Shown here: positions 1 to 12,584 of the stretch, piece after piece
Position numbering within the stretch: position 1 is the first letter of the stretch
Layout: the number at the start of each line of letters is the position of its first letter
Assembly: GCA_029582155.1 (NCBI GenBank)
Contig: CM055908.1
Coordinates: 18,143,406 to 18,207,405 of the forward strand
Direction of reading: 5' to 3'
From: Panopea generosa
Taxonomy: Eukaryota; Mollusca; Bivalvia; Adapedonta; Hiatellidae
Length of the DNA: 64,000 bases
The notes under the pieces: generated by a model
What the model was told of the DNA's origin: nothing
Databases searched by the model: none
What the model saw: only the letters and a program-made list of their open reading frames with translations
Position numbers and translations under genes: made by a program

Positions 1-146
1 AAGCCTTTTTTATAAGGTGTCCAAAGGCATCTATATTAGGTGTCCAAAGGCGTCTATATTAGAGATGTCCAAAGGCGTCTATATTAGAGGTGTCCAAAGG
101 CGTCTGTATTAGGTGTCTAAAGGTGTCTATATGAAGTAAAGGGTTA
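1..146. mobile_element. MITE family M1, right end (copy A)
   Basis: Repeats of a ~25-bp unit GGTGTCCAAAGGCGTCTATA(TTAGA), then the family end TATGAAGTAAAGGGTTAA. The other end lies beyond the window. Confidence 0.75.
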
Positions 147-819
147 AATGGTTTAAACATATTTTACTGCATAATTCACATAATATGCAAATGGGTTGGG
201 CCACAAGTTCTAGCAACATTAGTTACAGCCCTCTCCTTTAAATAATAAAATCAATATTAGAAACCTTGAGTATAACAGATATTTGCCTTCATCAATATGA
301 TACTGAGCAAACTAATTATTAACACATCAAAAAGAAGTTTTATACATATATCACCAAAGTTGGTACGCAGAAATAGTTTGTCTTGCTTTTGTTTCGAGCA
401 TTGCTACGAGTATTATTTAGATGTTGATATGGATAAAAAGTTTAAAATACCAGGGGTGGATCTTACTGGAATTAGTAAAGAAAAAAAAGGAAAAGTCAGT
501 TTTGTTACTTGAATTTTATCAAAAATTAATACATGTACCATTTCTTACTTGTTTGTCCCTTTATAAAAAAACTTTAAAACAGATGTTTAAAACGTTACCC
601 TTGCCGATGGCCAAGTGTAAACAAATTCAATACGCTGATAATAACTATAACAAAACATACTGACCTTAATTAGGCAAAAATGATTCATTTTGTTTTCAGG
701 TTAAGAAACATAACATAACGTATAATGCTTTTTTAAAATTAAAATTGTAAAAAAAAACCACATAAATAGAATAATAATTAAATTTGTGTTTCTTGGTAAA
801 TTTGATTTAGGTTGACTGA
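147..819. other. No feature seen (AT-rich)
   Basis: Short open frames near 300-660 have no recognisable motif or splice-site support. Nothing else repeated. Confidence 0.5.
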
Positions 820-967
820 CAGTCGTAACGAGCAATCTGAACACTTCCTGCACTGTTTTCCACTCTGTCAGTTAATATAAACATAATTCACCCATTTCTG
901 ATACGTGGCGAATTAATGCTTTCAAATTGGAAGAGTCCAAGAAAATGCTTATGGAGCAAAGGGTTAA
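820..967. mobile_element. MITE family M1, diverged partial copy (copy B)
   Basis: Contains the right half of the central palindrome (GTAACGAGCAATCTGAACAC, TTCCTGCACTGTTTTCCACT), the shared CTGTCAGTTAATATAAACAT stretch and the end ATGGAGCAAAGGGTTAAC. It lacks the internal minisatellite. Confidence 0.65.
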
Positions 968-1611
968 CAGAGTAACTTTATGTTGAAGCCAGTTTCTAGT
1001 TGTTTTAGACCTTTAATCGATGAAATCTTACTTACATGTATACACATTATAGAAGTGGTGAAAAGGCGAATGCTTGTTGGAAGGTATGGCTGAACATTTG
1101 GGACTTGACCAATGGATATATAACACTGCTTGGTAAATGATAATATAGCTGGTCTATTGGGTTGGGGATGGAGTTGTCATATTGTATTACTGTGTAACAG
1201 TATTTATAAAAATCCGCAATGACAAAAGAACGACATATGTATGTGCGGGTTTTTGCATGCTAGATTATTTATATGGAAGTATGCGTGTGTACATGTGCAT
1301 CAATTATTTAGTTTCATTTTCAAGCAGACATGTATGTACATGCGAAAACACAGCAACAGGGTGTTCCATTATATTAATGGGATTTTAGACGGTTACAGTA
1401 TACAGCTGAGCTTGCATCCATTACAATTATACATTTACAAGGTTTGAACATCAAATTCATTGTGTTTTCTCTTTAAATATATTGTGTTAGAACAATGTCA
1501 CAAATTAAAAAACAAAACAACTCCTAAAATATAATTTAAGAAACATAATAAAACTCTAAATTTGTCAGAAATGTCAACACAATAGTTGAAAACTCGGGGT
1601 TCTAAATCAAA

Positions 1612-1726
1612 TCATCTATAACTTGCTTGTAAGAAACCATCTATAACTTGTTTGTAAGAAACCAGCTTGTAAGAAACCATCTATAACTGGCTTGTAAGAA
1701 ACCATCTATAACTGGCTTGTAAAAAA
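1612..1726. repeat. ~25-bp tandem repeat
   Basis: Four to five copies of AAACCATCTATAACTGGCTT(GTAAG), one of them shortened. Confidence 0.7.
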
Positions 1727-1960
1727 GCAGCTGTGCAAGCACTTTTTCTTTTTAATAACTTTTAGAAACAGAACATTCTAACACAAATAATTTATGGCTG
1801 ATAACTGTGTTTATTGAATTAGAACTGTTAACTGTGAAAACTTTATCATTCCCCTACTGGTTTCAAAGGAAGGGACTATAGGTTTACCCTCCCTTTGTCC
1901 ATCTGTCCTGTCATCCACCATCTGTAAGTTGTAGAAAGACATCCTGTTTTTGACATTTAT

Positions 1961-2021
1961 GGTAGTCTATGGTAGTCTATGGTAGTCTACTGTAGTCTAC
2001 AGTAGTCTACGGTAGTCTATG
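1961..2021. repeat. 10-bp tandem repeat
   Basis: Six units of TATGGTAGTC, drifting to TACAGTAGTC in the middle. Confidence 0.75.
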
Positions 2022-2290
2022 ATAAGAGCGCAAAATGTGTTTTAATTTCATAAATTTTTATCGGTAGATAAAAAGCATTCCAAACAAACTTCAGTAAGTT
2101 TATTTTGTTTGTTTTACTTATATTCATCACAAGTGTGATATCATTTTGTATTGACATTTCAGACAGTAGTCCTTTGAGAGTAATATTTATTCATGATTAT
2201 TATGTTTTAAGTGTAAAGGTTGACTATTGTGTTAACATTAAATTTGATTCCTATGGAATTCTGGCAGATTGAGCTGCGTGTGCATTGTTT

Positions 2291-2860
2291 GTAGGTGGTT
2301 TTATGATCATAAACAGCTGCATGTAGGTGGTTTTATGATCATAAATAGCTGCATGTAGGTGGTTTTATTATCATAAACAGCTGCATGTAGGTGGTTTTAT
2401 GATCATAAACAGCTGCATGTAGGTGGTTTTATTATCATAAACAGCTGCATGTAGGTGGTTTTATGATCATAAACAGCTACATGTAGGTGGTTTTGTTATC
2501 ATAAACAGCTGCATGTAGGTGGTTTTATGATCATAAACAGCTGCATGTAGGTGGTTTTATGATCATAAACAGCTGCATGTAGGTGGGTTTAATATTATAA
2601 AAAGCTACATGTAGGTGGTTTTATTATCATAAAAAGCTGCATGTAGGTGGTTTTAATACAGTAAACAGCTCCATGTAGTTTGTTTTATTATCATAAACAG
2701 CTGCATGCAGGTGGTTATATCATCATAACAGCAGCATGTAGGTGGTTTTATTACCATAAACAGCTGCATTATATAGTTTAACTACCATAAACAGCTGCAT
2801 GTAGATGGTTTTATTACCATAAACATCTGCATGTAGGTGGTTTTATTACCATAGACAGCT
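2291..2860. repeat. 32-bp minisatellite
   Basis: About 18 copies of GCATGTAGGTGGTTTTATGA(TCATAAACAGCT). Copies alternate between GATCAT and TATCAT, and decay towards the right end. Confidence 0.9.
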
Positions 2861-3028
2861 CTATATATACATTACATACAGGTAAATTGTAAGGAAACTG
2901 TATTACCTTAATGCTAGTGCTTTGTTTTGGTCTACAAATGACCACCATTGTTTTATATTATTAGCATTACAACAGCTAAAAATAAATTTCTGTGTCACAG
3001 TACAATTTACTGTTCAACAGTTGTTGTT

Positions 3029-4027
3029 TACTGTGAAATCATTAATTTTCGTGGGGTACTAATTTTCGTGGATTTTGTGGGAAGCCTAAACAACCAAATC
3101 AAATACCCACAAATTTAGTTATGCTGTCAATATAAATTACCTCTCTTTTCATATACCCTGCGTGCATGGCATTGTGGTAAATAATCCATCCTTTATTAAT
3201 GTATTTTCTTTCGTCATATTGCATCAATATTTACATTGATGTTTTTGTAAAAATTGCAAGAATTTTTTATTACCGTATACATATCATCTTTAATTCATAG
3301 ACGTGTGTGTGTAGTGAGATGTGTTATAATTTACTCTACTTCAATCAAATGTCAGAGTTGCTAAAAAAAGACCGTCACCTTGCAGCAAAATCCTATTGAG
3401 TTGAAATAATGTGGCGTATAGGCCTACGGTAAACAGTTTAAAAAAAGTGTAAAACATTGTAAAAGGACAGTATGCGTACGTACAAAGAAAACTATAACAC
3501 AAGTTTCAAGTGAAGTAATATCTTTTGTTTAGTGGTATTTTTTTATTCTATTATATACTTGTTTCATTTTATGATTAAATATATGGTGATACATTTTTAA
3601 TGAATAAAACAAACAAATCTCTTAAAAGACGCAGCACATTAGTTTACTGTCCATTTTCATAGTCACGTGACGTGGCACTATCGTTATTTACACCGGGCCT
3701 GGGTTCTGAAACCCTTTCTTGGATTAGATGTCGTTCTTCTCCTTTCCTCACCTGGTGTTTGCATAACAATTAGTCTTGTAAATAAGGGTACTAATTGGAA
3801 TGTGTCAACTCTTATTGGCACAGCGGGGTGCAATAAACCCTGACGCGCGACGTGTGAATTACAGCAAAGGTTAACAACTGGAACGCACTATGCCATATCG
3901 AAAGTGTAAAAAAAAAAGAATTTTTTTTTTTGAAATTAGTTTTCAACGAATTTATGTCCCCACAAATATGTCTTTAAAGTGGAAACCACGAAATTTAACA
4001 CCCACAAAAATAAATGATTTCACAGTA
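3029..4027. mobile_element. 1-kb non-autonomous TIR element
   Basis: Left end TACTGTGAAATCATTAATTT(TCGTGGGG) and right end CCACAAAAATAAATGATTTC(ACAGTA) are inverted repeats, and TA is present at both edges. A second internal inverted pair (TTTCGTGGATTTTGTGGG / CACGAAATTTAACACCCAC) lies inside. TA target duplication and CTGTG termini suggest a Tc1/mariner-type relative (inferred). No transposase reading frame is visible. Confidence 0.75.
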
Positions 4028-4504
4028 TTTCAGAATAATAAGCATTACAGTCGCAGGTTGACTGGCTTCTGTATTAAATGTTGAACATAAAACCTCCATA
4101 TCGTTTCAATTCCATCGTCACATTTACAGATCAACTTATCTCTTTTATAAATGATATGCATTGCTTCATGCAGAACAATTTGAAATATCAACCTATTTAT
4201 TGGCTATAAATACCCTGACATTGCATGTATGTGGACATACAGCAAAGTTATATATGATTTTCATTGATTGTATTATATACATTCATCTGTTTAAAGTGAA
4301 AATTGCTATTTATGAATTTTGGAGAACATATTGTTATACTGCCATTATTATCGTGTACATTTTCTTTAATCAGAAATGTTTATGTCTTATGTTTATTATG
4401 TCAAAATAGAAGGTGACACAACAGAGCTGATTTGTATGAAAAAAAGTGAACTACAAAAAAAAAATGAAATTAAAACATGCACAGCAGTAACTGTTATCTT
4501 TGTT
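4028..4504. other. No feature seen
   Basis: AT-rich DNA between the TIR element and the 53-bp array. The short frame at 4,161-4,409 is hydrophobic by composition only. Confidence 0.5.
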
Positions 4505-6345
4505 TGTTTTTTTGTACCAACTCAAGTCATACCTGGTTGATTGCCCTTAGAATGGTAGATATTTTTGTACCAATCCAAGTCATACCTGGCTGATTGTCCT
4601 TAGAATTGCAGATCTTTTTGTATGAACTGGTCATACCTGGTTGATTGTCCTTAGAATGGTAGATCTTTTTGTACCAACTCGAGCCATACCTTGTTGAACG
4701 TCCTTAGAATGGTAGAAAGTTTTATACCAATCCAAGTCATACCTGGTTGATTGTCCTTAGAATTGCAGATCTTTTTGTACCAACCAAAGTCATACCTGGT
4801 TTATTGTCCTTAGAATTGCAGATCTTTTTGTACCAACCCAAGTCATACCTGGCTGTTTGTCCTTAGAATTGCAGATCTTTTTGTACCAACCCAAGTCATA
4901 CCTGGTTGATTGTCCTTAGAATGGTAGATCTTTTTGTACCAACCCAAGTCATACTTGGTTGAACGTCCTTAGAATGGTAGATCTTTTTCTACCAATCCAA
5001 GTCATACCTGGTTGATTGTCCTTAGAATTGCTGATCTTTTTATACAAACCCAAGTCATACCTGGTTGTTTGTCCTTAGAATGGTAGATATTTTTGTACCA
5101 ACTCGAGTCATACCTGGTTGATTGTCCTTAGAATGGTAGATCTTTTTGTACCAACCCAAGTTATACCTGGTTGATTGTCCTTAGAATTGCTGATATTTTT
5201 ATACAAACCCAAGTCATACCTGGTTGTTTGTCCTTAGAATGGTAGAGTTTTATACCAACCCAAGTCATACCTGGTTGGTTGTCTTAAGAATTGTAGATCT
5301 TTTTGTACCAAACCAAGTCATATCTGGTTGATTGTCCTTAGAAGGGTAGATAGTTTTATACCAATCCAAGTCATACCTGGTTAATTGTCCTTAGAATTGC
5401 AGATCTTTTTGTACAAACCCAAGTCATACCTGGTTGATTGTCCTTAGAATGGTAGATCTTTTTGTACCAATCCAAGTCATACCTGGTTGATTGTCCTTAG
5501 AATTGCAGATCTTTTTGTACCAATCCAAGTCATACCTGGTTGATTGTCCTTAGAATTGCAGATCTTTTTGTACAAACCCTAGTCATACCTGGTTGATTGT
5601 GCTTAGATAGTAGATAGTTTTATACCAATCCAAGTCATACCTGGTTGATTGTCCTTAGGATTGCAGATCTTTTTGTACCAACCCAAGTCATACCAGGTTG
5701 ATTGTCCTTAGAATGGTAGATATTTTTGTACCAACCCAAGTCATACCTGGTTGATTGTCCTTAGAATGGTAGATATTTTTATTCCAATCCAAGTCATGAC
5801 TGATTGATTGTCCTTAGAATTGCAGATCTTTTTGTACCAACCCAAGTCATACCTGGTTGGTTGTCCTTAGAATGGTAGATATTTTTATACCAATCCAAGC
5901 CATACCTGATTTATTGTTCTTAGAATTGCAGATCTTTTTGTACCAACCAAAGTCATACCTGGTTGATTGTCCTTAGAATGGTAGACCTTTTTGTACCAAC
6001 CCAAGTCAAACCTGGTTGATTGTCCTTAGAATGGTAGATATTTTTATACCAATCCAAGTCATAGCTTGTTGATTGTCCTTAGAATGGTAGATATTTTTGT
6101 ATAAACCCAAGTCATACCTTGTTGAACGTCCTTAGAATGGTAGATCGTTTTGTACCAACCCAAGTCAAACCTGGTTGATTGTCCTTAGAATGGTAGATAT
6201 TTTTATACCAATCCAAGTCACACCTGGTTGATTGTCCTTAGAATGGTAGATATTTTTATACCAACCCAAGTCAAACCTTGTTGATGGTCCTTAGAATGGT
6301 AGATATTTTTGTACCAACCCAAGTCAAACCTGTTGATTGTCCTTA
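4505..6345. repeat. 53-bp minisatellite, 1.84 kb
   Basis: About 35 copies of TTTTTGTACCAACCCAAGTC, ATACCTGGTTGATTGTCC, TTAGAATGGTAGATC. Two main variants differ at the end (AATGGTAGAT or AATTGCAGAT) and are interspersed. Short deletions occur in several units. Confidence 0.92.
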
Positions 6346-6977
6346 ATTATAGTAACATATATACTTGAAACTCGTTATTTTGATATTTGAGGGAATACTA
6401 AAAAATATCATATTAAAAGATTTGCCTGAAGATAAATATTTATTTTCATCACCTGATTATTGTACACTGTGAATAGCCATTACTCTATCCATTACACTAC
6501 GGCCCCACTATAACACAAATAGACATCTGATTGATCAGGAGGATGATGGAACTTTAAAGAAAAAGAACAACAGGGGCATTAAAGTAATAATCATTTTTAT
6601 TACAACAAAAAAGGTAAACAGAATGGTACTGTAATATTTAACAAACTGAAATAGTACACAAAAAAGTCCTGTACACACAGGAGTTAGCCAATATATCAAA
6701 ATACATAATATTTACGCCATTAAAAATGGAACTATGGGTTTTATATCAAATATAAATACATCATGGATGATGAACCAAGACAAAATCGTCTTACCTTGTT
6801 TTTCAATTTTTAAACTAGCAGTTTTTGTCAGTTTAAAACACAAATTTAACAATTTAATTTATTTTGTAACATATATGAACCTGTAAAAATGAGAGCAGAT
6901 CCGGAATTGAAAAATATATTATGTTCAAAAACATGCGTTTTAAAGGTGTTAAGTACATGTATATGTTTGTGTCATTA

Positions 6978-7280
6978 TTTTCAATCGTCGGATACCCACG
7001 CATATTCCATTCCGATACTCTCCATTCATCACCCGTGGGATATTACACTAGCTTTGCGTCATTTCTATCAAGCAACAACGCAACCATATGATTGGTTCCT
7101 TCATGAATTCATGAAGGGAATGTTATCCAATCACCACTAGTTTCATGCAAACACATAGGACGTTGTTAACATTAGCTGTATTCTGTTCTGTTAAAATAAA
7201 TCGACGCAAGAGTTAGCGTAATTTCCCACGGGGGATGGATGGAGAGTATCGGAATTGCCACCCGTGGGTATCTGATGATG
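6978..7280. mobile_element. Foldback/MITE-like element with ~90-bp inverted arms
   Basis: Left arm GGATACCCACGCATATTCC, TTCCGATACTCTCCATTCAT, CACCCGTGGGATATTACAC. The right arm is its reverse complement (TTTCCCACGGGGGATGGATG, GAGAGTATCGGAATTGCCAC, CCGTGGGTATC). GACGCAA/TTGCGTC closes the inner part. A fragment of the same family lies near 58,725. Confidence 0.75.
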
Positions 7281-7734
7281 ATATTTTCTTACAATTAACA
7301 TAGTTACTGTAGTACTATACTAACATAGTTACTGCAGTACTATAATCATGAAAAAAGAAACTGTATAAACTCTCGAAAAAATCTCGTAAATTCTCTGTAT
7401 AAAGTTAATTACTAAATGTAGCATTCATACAATGTCTATAAATGATGGTATATCTACAAAAAAATGGCTCGATCCATTCGCAAGAAATATCCAGAAAAAG
7501 GTGAGAGTTTTTTTCCGAGGAAGTAATGCAGTGAACATGATTGTACTTAAACACATAGTAATTAATATATATACATAAATAAATGAGGCCATTACAAAGA
7601 GCATTTATCAACCATCACAATGTTTGACACAAGACATAGGACAGCAAGAGGACATACATGATTGTATTTACCTATATGAGGTTGCTATGGTTACATGTAG
7701 TTCTCTAATATTACAAAAGGCTAAATATAGCCTT

Positions 7735-7930
7735 ATTCACTACTGTGGTTGAATGGGGTTTAACACCATTTTCAACACATTTCAGGTTATGTATAGCATA
7801 TCCAGTTCTATTGCTGGGGGAAGACATCTACAACCTTAGTGGTAAGAGGTGGATGATCTTGGATGGGGCCTAAAACCACTTGGCCAGGAAGATTCCCATT
7901 GTGGTTAAAACACTTAGTATATAACCATGT
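7735..7930. repeat. Degenerate SINE-like dispersed repeat
   Basis: Shares GGGTTTAACACCATTTTCAA, CACATTTCAGGTTATGTATA and CAAATCCAGTT-type words with 33,000-33,070, and related text near 31,680. Family and ends uncertain. Confidence 0.45.
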
Positions 7931-8274
7931 ATGTGCAATGTTAGAATATATAAATACAATCTTTCTGAAAACTATATAGTTACATTATGCAAACAAAATA
8001 CCCCCAACGTGTGGGCAGGCCCTTTTTTATTTTTTTAAAAGAGGTTTCTTTTTCTCAATGGATGAACAACATCAAATTCGGAATTTTCACTGTTAAAAAA
8101 TGTAACAAGTATATCATTACTTTCTATTTTCATTGTTATAATAAAAAAAGTTTCAAAAACGATCTGTATTTTTTTTAAAAACTTTTTATTCATATTGTCA
8201 TAACAAGCATAACTTAAGTATAGAGTTTCAGATGGTTATACGCCAATTAAAACTTATCTAGTTTACTTCAATTG

Positions 8275-8445
8275 TGTAATAAGTTATTACAATTGATACA
8301 AATCAAGCTGAAAGTCTTCCTGGGTAGATTAATTAAGTAGGAGTCATACTCGAGGACACCATACATAGCTGTGGGGGGATTGAACCCACTACCCTCGGAT
8401 CCTGGGTTTGATGCTCTACCACTTGACCACATGCTACATGTAATA
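8275..8445 (-). mobile_element. tRNA-derived SINE, family B
   Basis: On the minus strand the head reads like a tRNA: GTGGTCAAGTGGTAGAGCAT (A box region) and GTGGGTTCAATCCCCC (B box). The body matches 31,690-31,925 (AGTCTTCCTGGGT, CATACATAGC). Confidence 0.7.
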
Positions 8446-8888
8446 CTTGGAGATTATTATCTTCATATGGTTATGTTTCCATAGGTGTAAAGATTAATCT
8501 ATGTGTGAACATGAGTAAAGGTCGATTTCACAATTGACATGTGTACCCTTACAAAGAAAAGGAGCCATCATGCCCTAAAGTCACTCTACTACTACTATTA
8601 TTTGCTTATGGTATGCTGAACTTAATTTAATTTCCGTACACTCATTACTTTATACCAACTGCAGGAAAAATATATTAATCAAATTAAAGTAGTCAAGACA
8701 TCAACTAATTTCTTGTTGTCTCTATTTTCTATTGTTTATTGTGTAAATTTCATAAATCTATGAATATTTGAAAAATGCAAATGCTGTACGCAAAACATAT
8801 TGTGCATATATTAACACTTCAAAAGAACTTGAAAATGATATTATTAAATAACAAATAAACACTTTAAATTAATAAACATTAATGAAAG

Positions 8889-9205
8889 CCAGACCCGATC
8901 TACGTTCAGTTGGTAGCACATCTGACTATCAATCGAGTGGTTCGTGAGTTCGAATTCCCTTCCAGCCACAGTCTCCGTCATGACTGATATACGACATTGC
9001 GTCTCATTATCATTCGTCTCTCAGCTCTGATTAGAGTCTGCCAGTTATCAGTTTTTTGCCGAGATGTGGTGTGCTCGAGTACTGGTTAGCTTTTCAGGAT
9101 CCCAGAAAACAGTGGTTAGATTAACTGATCATCTGTTAGCCTGCTATGGCATAAAAATGATGCTAGATATTCAATCAATCAATCAGTCAGTCAATCAATC
9201 AATAT
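8889..9205 (+). mobile_element. tRNA-derived SINE, family A, with AATC tail
   Basis: Head CAGTTGGTAGCACATC and B box TTCGTGAGTTCGAATTCCC. Body words shared by all family A copies: GACATTGCGTCTCATTATCA, GGTGTGCTCGAGTACTGGTT, AAACAGTGGTTAGATTAACT. Ends in (AATC/AGTC)n. A second piece of the same 3' end follows at 9,207-9,256 (CATCTGTTAGCCCTAAATGG). Confidence 0.82.
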
Positions 9206-9259
9206 TAATAATCATCTGTTAGCCCTAAATGGCATAAAAATTACGCTAAGTAATCAGCC

Positions 9260-9729
9260 AATGAAATACATGTAGCACAAAAACAAATTCGAATGAAATT
9301 AGGTAAGGAATTGGCACAATGCGAAATTTTGTAAATTTTGGACAAGTAAAAAATTGTTTTCTGAAAGATTTTGCACATGCCGTGTTCGATTTCTTTTTTT
9401 TATTTAAATTGTCATTTGCCAACAAAGGGAAGTAATCTGATCATTTTTTTAAAATAGTTATGAATGTATGAATTTACTATTGAATGTCAATACAATGTAC
9501 TGTTGAAGTGAATTCTCAAACATTATCAATATTAATTCTATTATAACTATTAAGCAAAAAAATCAATTCTATTGATATTAAATTATGTTCAAATCTAAAA
9601 ACGAATGTACTTAAATAATTTATCATTCTTTTGTGACTTTATATTGAACAGCTATATATTTGTACACACAATGTATTTCTATTGTGCCAATATGGTCATG
9701 ATACAAGAAATAAAGTTTAAAGGGTGTAT

Positions 9730-9762
<33 letters not shown>

Positions 9763-10384
9763 GAAGCATCTCATTATCATCAATAAATAAAAATCCAAAT
9801 GGTTTCATATATATACCAAAACATGACAAAACTGATAATTCATTTGGAGTGGTAAATTTGAAACAAAATCTCCTTCCTAAAATGAAACAATTTTTACTAC
9901 TTGTACACCTGTATAAAGGATCAAATTAAAATCAAAATGAAATCATGCAACTTATTTAATTCGTCATAAAACATGTTGCAATTTTAGTGGGAAATCTATT
10001 TTAGTCTAAACTAGGCGCATAGCCCAAGTCGGGAAATTCGTTTTCAATATATTTTTGACATGTTTAAATAGGTATCCTTTTGGTAACATGGGGTCAGTGA
10101 GTAATATATAGGCATGGTATGTAAGGAAAAAACGTTTTTAATTAATTTTAAAAGTTTGAAAAATCATGATAAATTCCCTTTAACATAAAACATACAGTGA
10201 TAACAGGAACATCTTCCATGATCTAAAAACTATTGTTTGAGTTGGTCAAAACATGTGCAATCAAAATACACATGGTTATATCACAGAATCTCTATAGCAA
10301 TGCAATATACATATCAAATATACATATAATAACAATTTATACTGTTGAATACAAACTGTAAATATTCAGTACATATTATATATT
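9260..10384. other. No feature supported
   Basis: AT-rich. Near 10,030-10,185 a stretch ending ATTCCCTTTAACAT resembles ends at 46,010 and 54,470, perhaps a decayed MITE. Confidence 0.4.
9728..9764. repeat. (TCAA)n microsatellite
   Basis: About nine TCAA units; possibly the tail of a lost SINE. Confidence 0.9.
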
Positions 10385-10592
10385 ATTTAGCATGGAAACG
10401 TGTGAAGAATTAACACATCATCCTTAATGATTAGCAAGGAAACATGTGAAGAATTAACACATCATTCATAATGATTAGCTGGTAGCAAGGAAACATGTGA
10501 AAAATTAACACATTATTCATAATGATTAGCTGGTAGCAAGGAAACATGTGAAGAATTAACACATCATTCATAATGATTACCAAGGAAAAGTG
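10385..10592. repeat. ~54-bp tandem repeat
   Basis: Four units of GCAAGGAAACATGTGAAGAA, TTAACACATCATTCATAATG, ATTAGCTGGTA. The first and last are shortened. Confidence 0.85.
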
Positions 10593-10669
10593 TAAAATAA
10601 CAAATAATTTTTCATGTGCATAAATATTTAGGGGATTTATTTCTAAAACAAATAGAAATGTGTCCATAG

Positions 10670-11400
10670 GACATGGATTTTCACCCGCTTTATGTTTGAA
10701 AATTTTTTTTTTATGTCAAATAGGGGGCATAAGTTCTGTACAATCTGACCAACAGCAAATATCGAACTTGTCCTGTATTTCATATTTATAAGTTTATGCA
10801 TCAAATTCCATATACAACTTATTGACTGGAAACTTATTTAACTTCAGACAGTTCAATGGGCAGGGAAAACATTTTTTACCGAAAATTTGGTAGTAAAAGG
10901 GCCATAACTCCATTTAAAATTGAGGTTGACAAATACCAAACTTGACCTGTGTTTCATAGCTATACATAAGATGCTTACAAAATCCATTGACCCTTTCATA
11001 TGTTATTATTGCCGGGCCTGATTAACTCAGTCAGTTATCAATCCGGGGGTCGTGAGTTTGAATCCCCCGCCTTGCAACAGTCTCCGTGATGATAGATATA
11101 CAACATTATGTCTCATTATCATTTGTCTCTCACCACTGATTCAAGTGGGAAAGTTATCAGTTATTTGCGGAGATAGGGTGTGCTCAAGTACTGATTAATC
11201 CCAGGAAACAGTGGTTAGGTTAACTGATCGTCTGTTAGCCCTCGATGACACAAAAATGATGCTAAATATTCAATCAGTCAATCAATCATATGTTATTTTC
11301 TGGAAACACATTTTATCTTAGGAGGATGGACAGACAGGGGTAACATCTGAAAGCCCTTCACCATTCATTGAGTAATGGGAGCAACAAAATTCATGAAATA
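10670..11400. repeat. Bivalve-type dispersed repeat, split by a SINE
   Basis: Contains AAAGGGCCATAACTCCATTT and CAAACTTGACCTGTGTTTCA words typical of the 'gggccataactc' repeats. The same element resumes after the SINE (TCTGGAAACACATTTTATCT, GGATGGACAGACAGGGGT). Confidence 0.6.
11008..11286 (+). mobile_element. tRNA-derived SINE, family A, with 11-bp target duplication
   Basis: GCCGGGCCTGATTAACTCAG head, GTGAGTTTGAATCCCCC B box, CAATCAGTCAATCAAT tail. It is flanked by CATATGTTATT at 10,997-11,007 and 11,287-11,297, a direct target-site duplication. Confidence 0.9.
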
Positions 11401-11611
11401 ACAGATGATTTTCCTACCCATGTACACATATCAAATCCAGTCAAGTGATTTCCATCTCTGTTTATCCAGTCGTTAATGATGTATTAAAGATTCACCAATA
11501 TGAATTACATAAATGTTATGTAATTAATATATTATCCTTTTATGTACAATTCATCATGTAATATTGTCATAATGAATAACAATTACAGCTTCCAACACAA
11601 CAAGTCCTTCT

Positions 11612-11875
11612 TTAACCCTTTACTTCATATAGACGTCTTTGGACACTTCTAATATAGATGCCTTTGGACACCTAATAATATTAGACGCCTTTGGACAACT
11701 CTAATATAGAAGGCTTTTGAATTATTGGGTGAAATATGTTTATATTAACTGACAGAGTGGAAAACTGTGTAGGAAGTGTTCAGATTGCTCGTATCTGAAC
11801 TCTTCCTGCACTGTTTTTTTAAGGCCTTCTGTGATTGGTGCGGGGAAAATGCGTATCTATGGAGTAAAGGGTTAA
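11612..11875. mobile_element. MITE family M1, inverted copy (copy C)
   Basis: TTAACCCTTTACTTCATATA at one end and TATGGAGTAAAGGGTTAA at the other. Reverse orientation to copy F: the minisatellite (GACGCCTTTGGACA units) comes first, then TTATATTAACTGACAGAGTG, then the palindrome around GATTGCTCG at about 11,785. Confidence 0.8.
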
Positions 11876-12584
11876 ACTTCCTGTACACAAGACACCATTT
11901 GCATTTTTATCATATTAATTGTTAATTCCAACCGATATTTACAGCACATTTATGAATTTCTAAGTTTCTCAAATAGAGAACATTTTCAGAAAAAATAATT
12001 CACTAAGAATCGTTAATATAAAAAAAACTAAAGAAATTCAAAATTTAATGAATTATATTTAAAGTTACTGTTAAACAGACCAATTACATTGTACTTATCC
12101 ACTTGATGAAGCATGAACGAATGATATAGAGAATTGTGACAAAATGTTTGAGAATCATGCATACCTGCACTTTATATAAATACACACATGTACATGCATC
12201 TTATAGTCAATTCAATTCTATATGTAAAGCAATATGATAAATTAAATTGCTAGTAAGCTCAATACAAACCTTACAGGAATGATTTTCACTAATTTTGTGT
12301 CATTCAAAACAATGTGAATATGATTCCCCACCTCAAACATGGAGAAGAACTTCACAAGATTATATCTTCCTTTCTAATCCATAGTTATACTGAAACTGAC
12401 TTGTATGTATGTAAATTTGAATGAATATATATTAATACACATAAAGGTGAGTTACTGATAAAACATCTGAGTCAGGGTAACTGTATGTATCAACTGTTTT
12501 TCACGTCCGTAATATAACAAGTTGCTAAAACACCCACTAGTTTTATCTGATGCCTGAATCTTCATCAAGGAGAGTGAACTGTGT

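Noticed and set aside
297-663. Possible small exons near 0.4 kb (…KFKIPGVDLTGISKEKKGK…)
   Set aside because: Lysine-rich by AT composition; no homology recognised and no convincing splice sites.
8360-8440. tRNA genes suggested by A/B-box-like sequence (also near 11,030, 31,450, 48,790 and 54,940)
   Set aside because: Each is followed by a shared SINE body and tail, and the cloverleafs are imperfect; treated as SINE heads.
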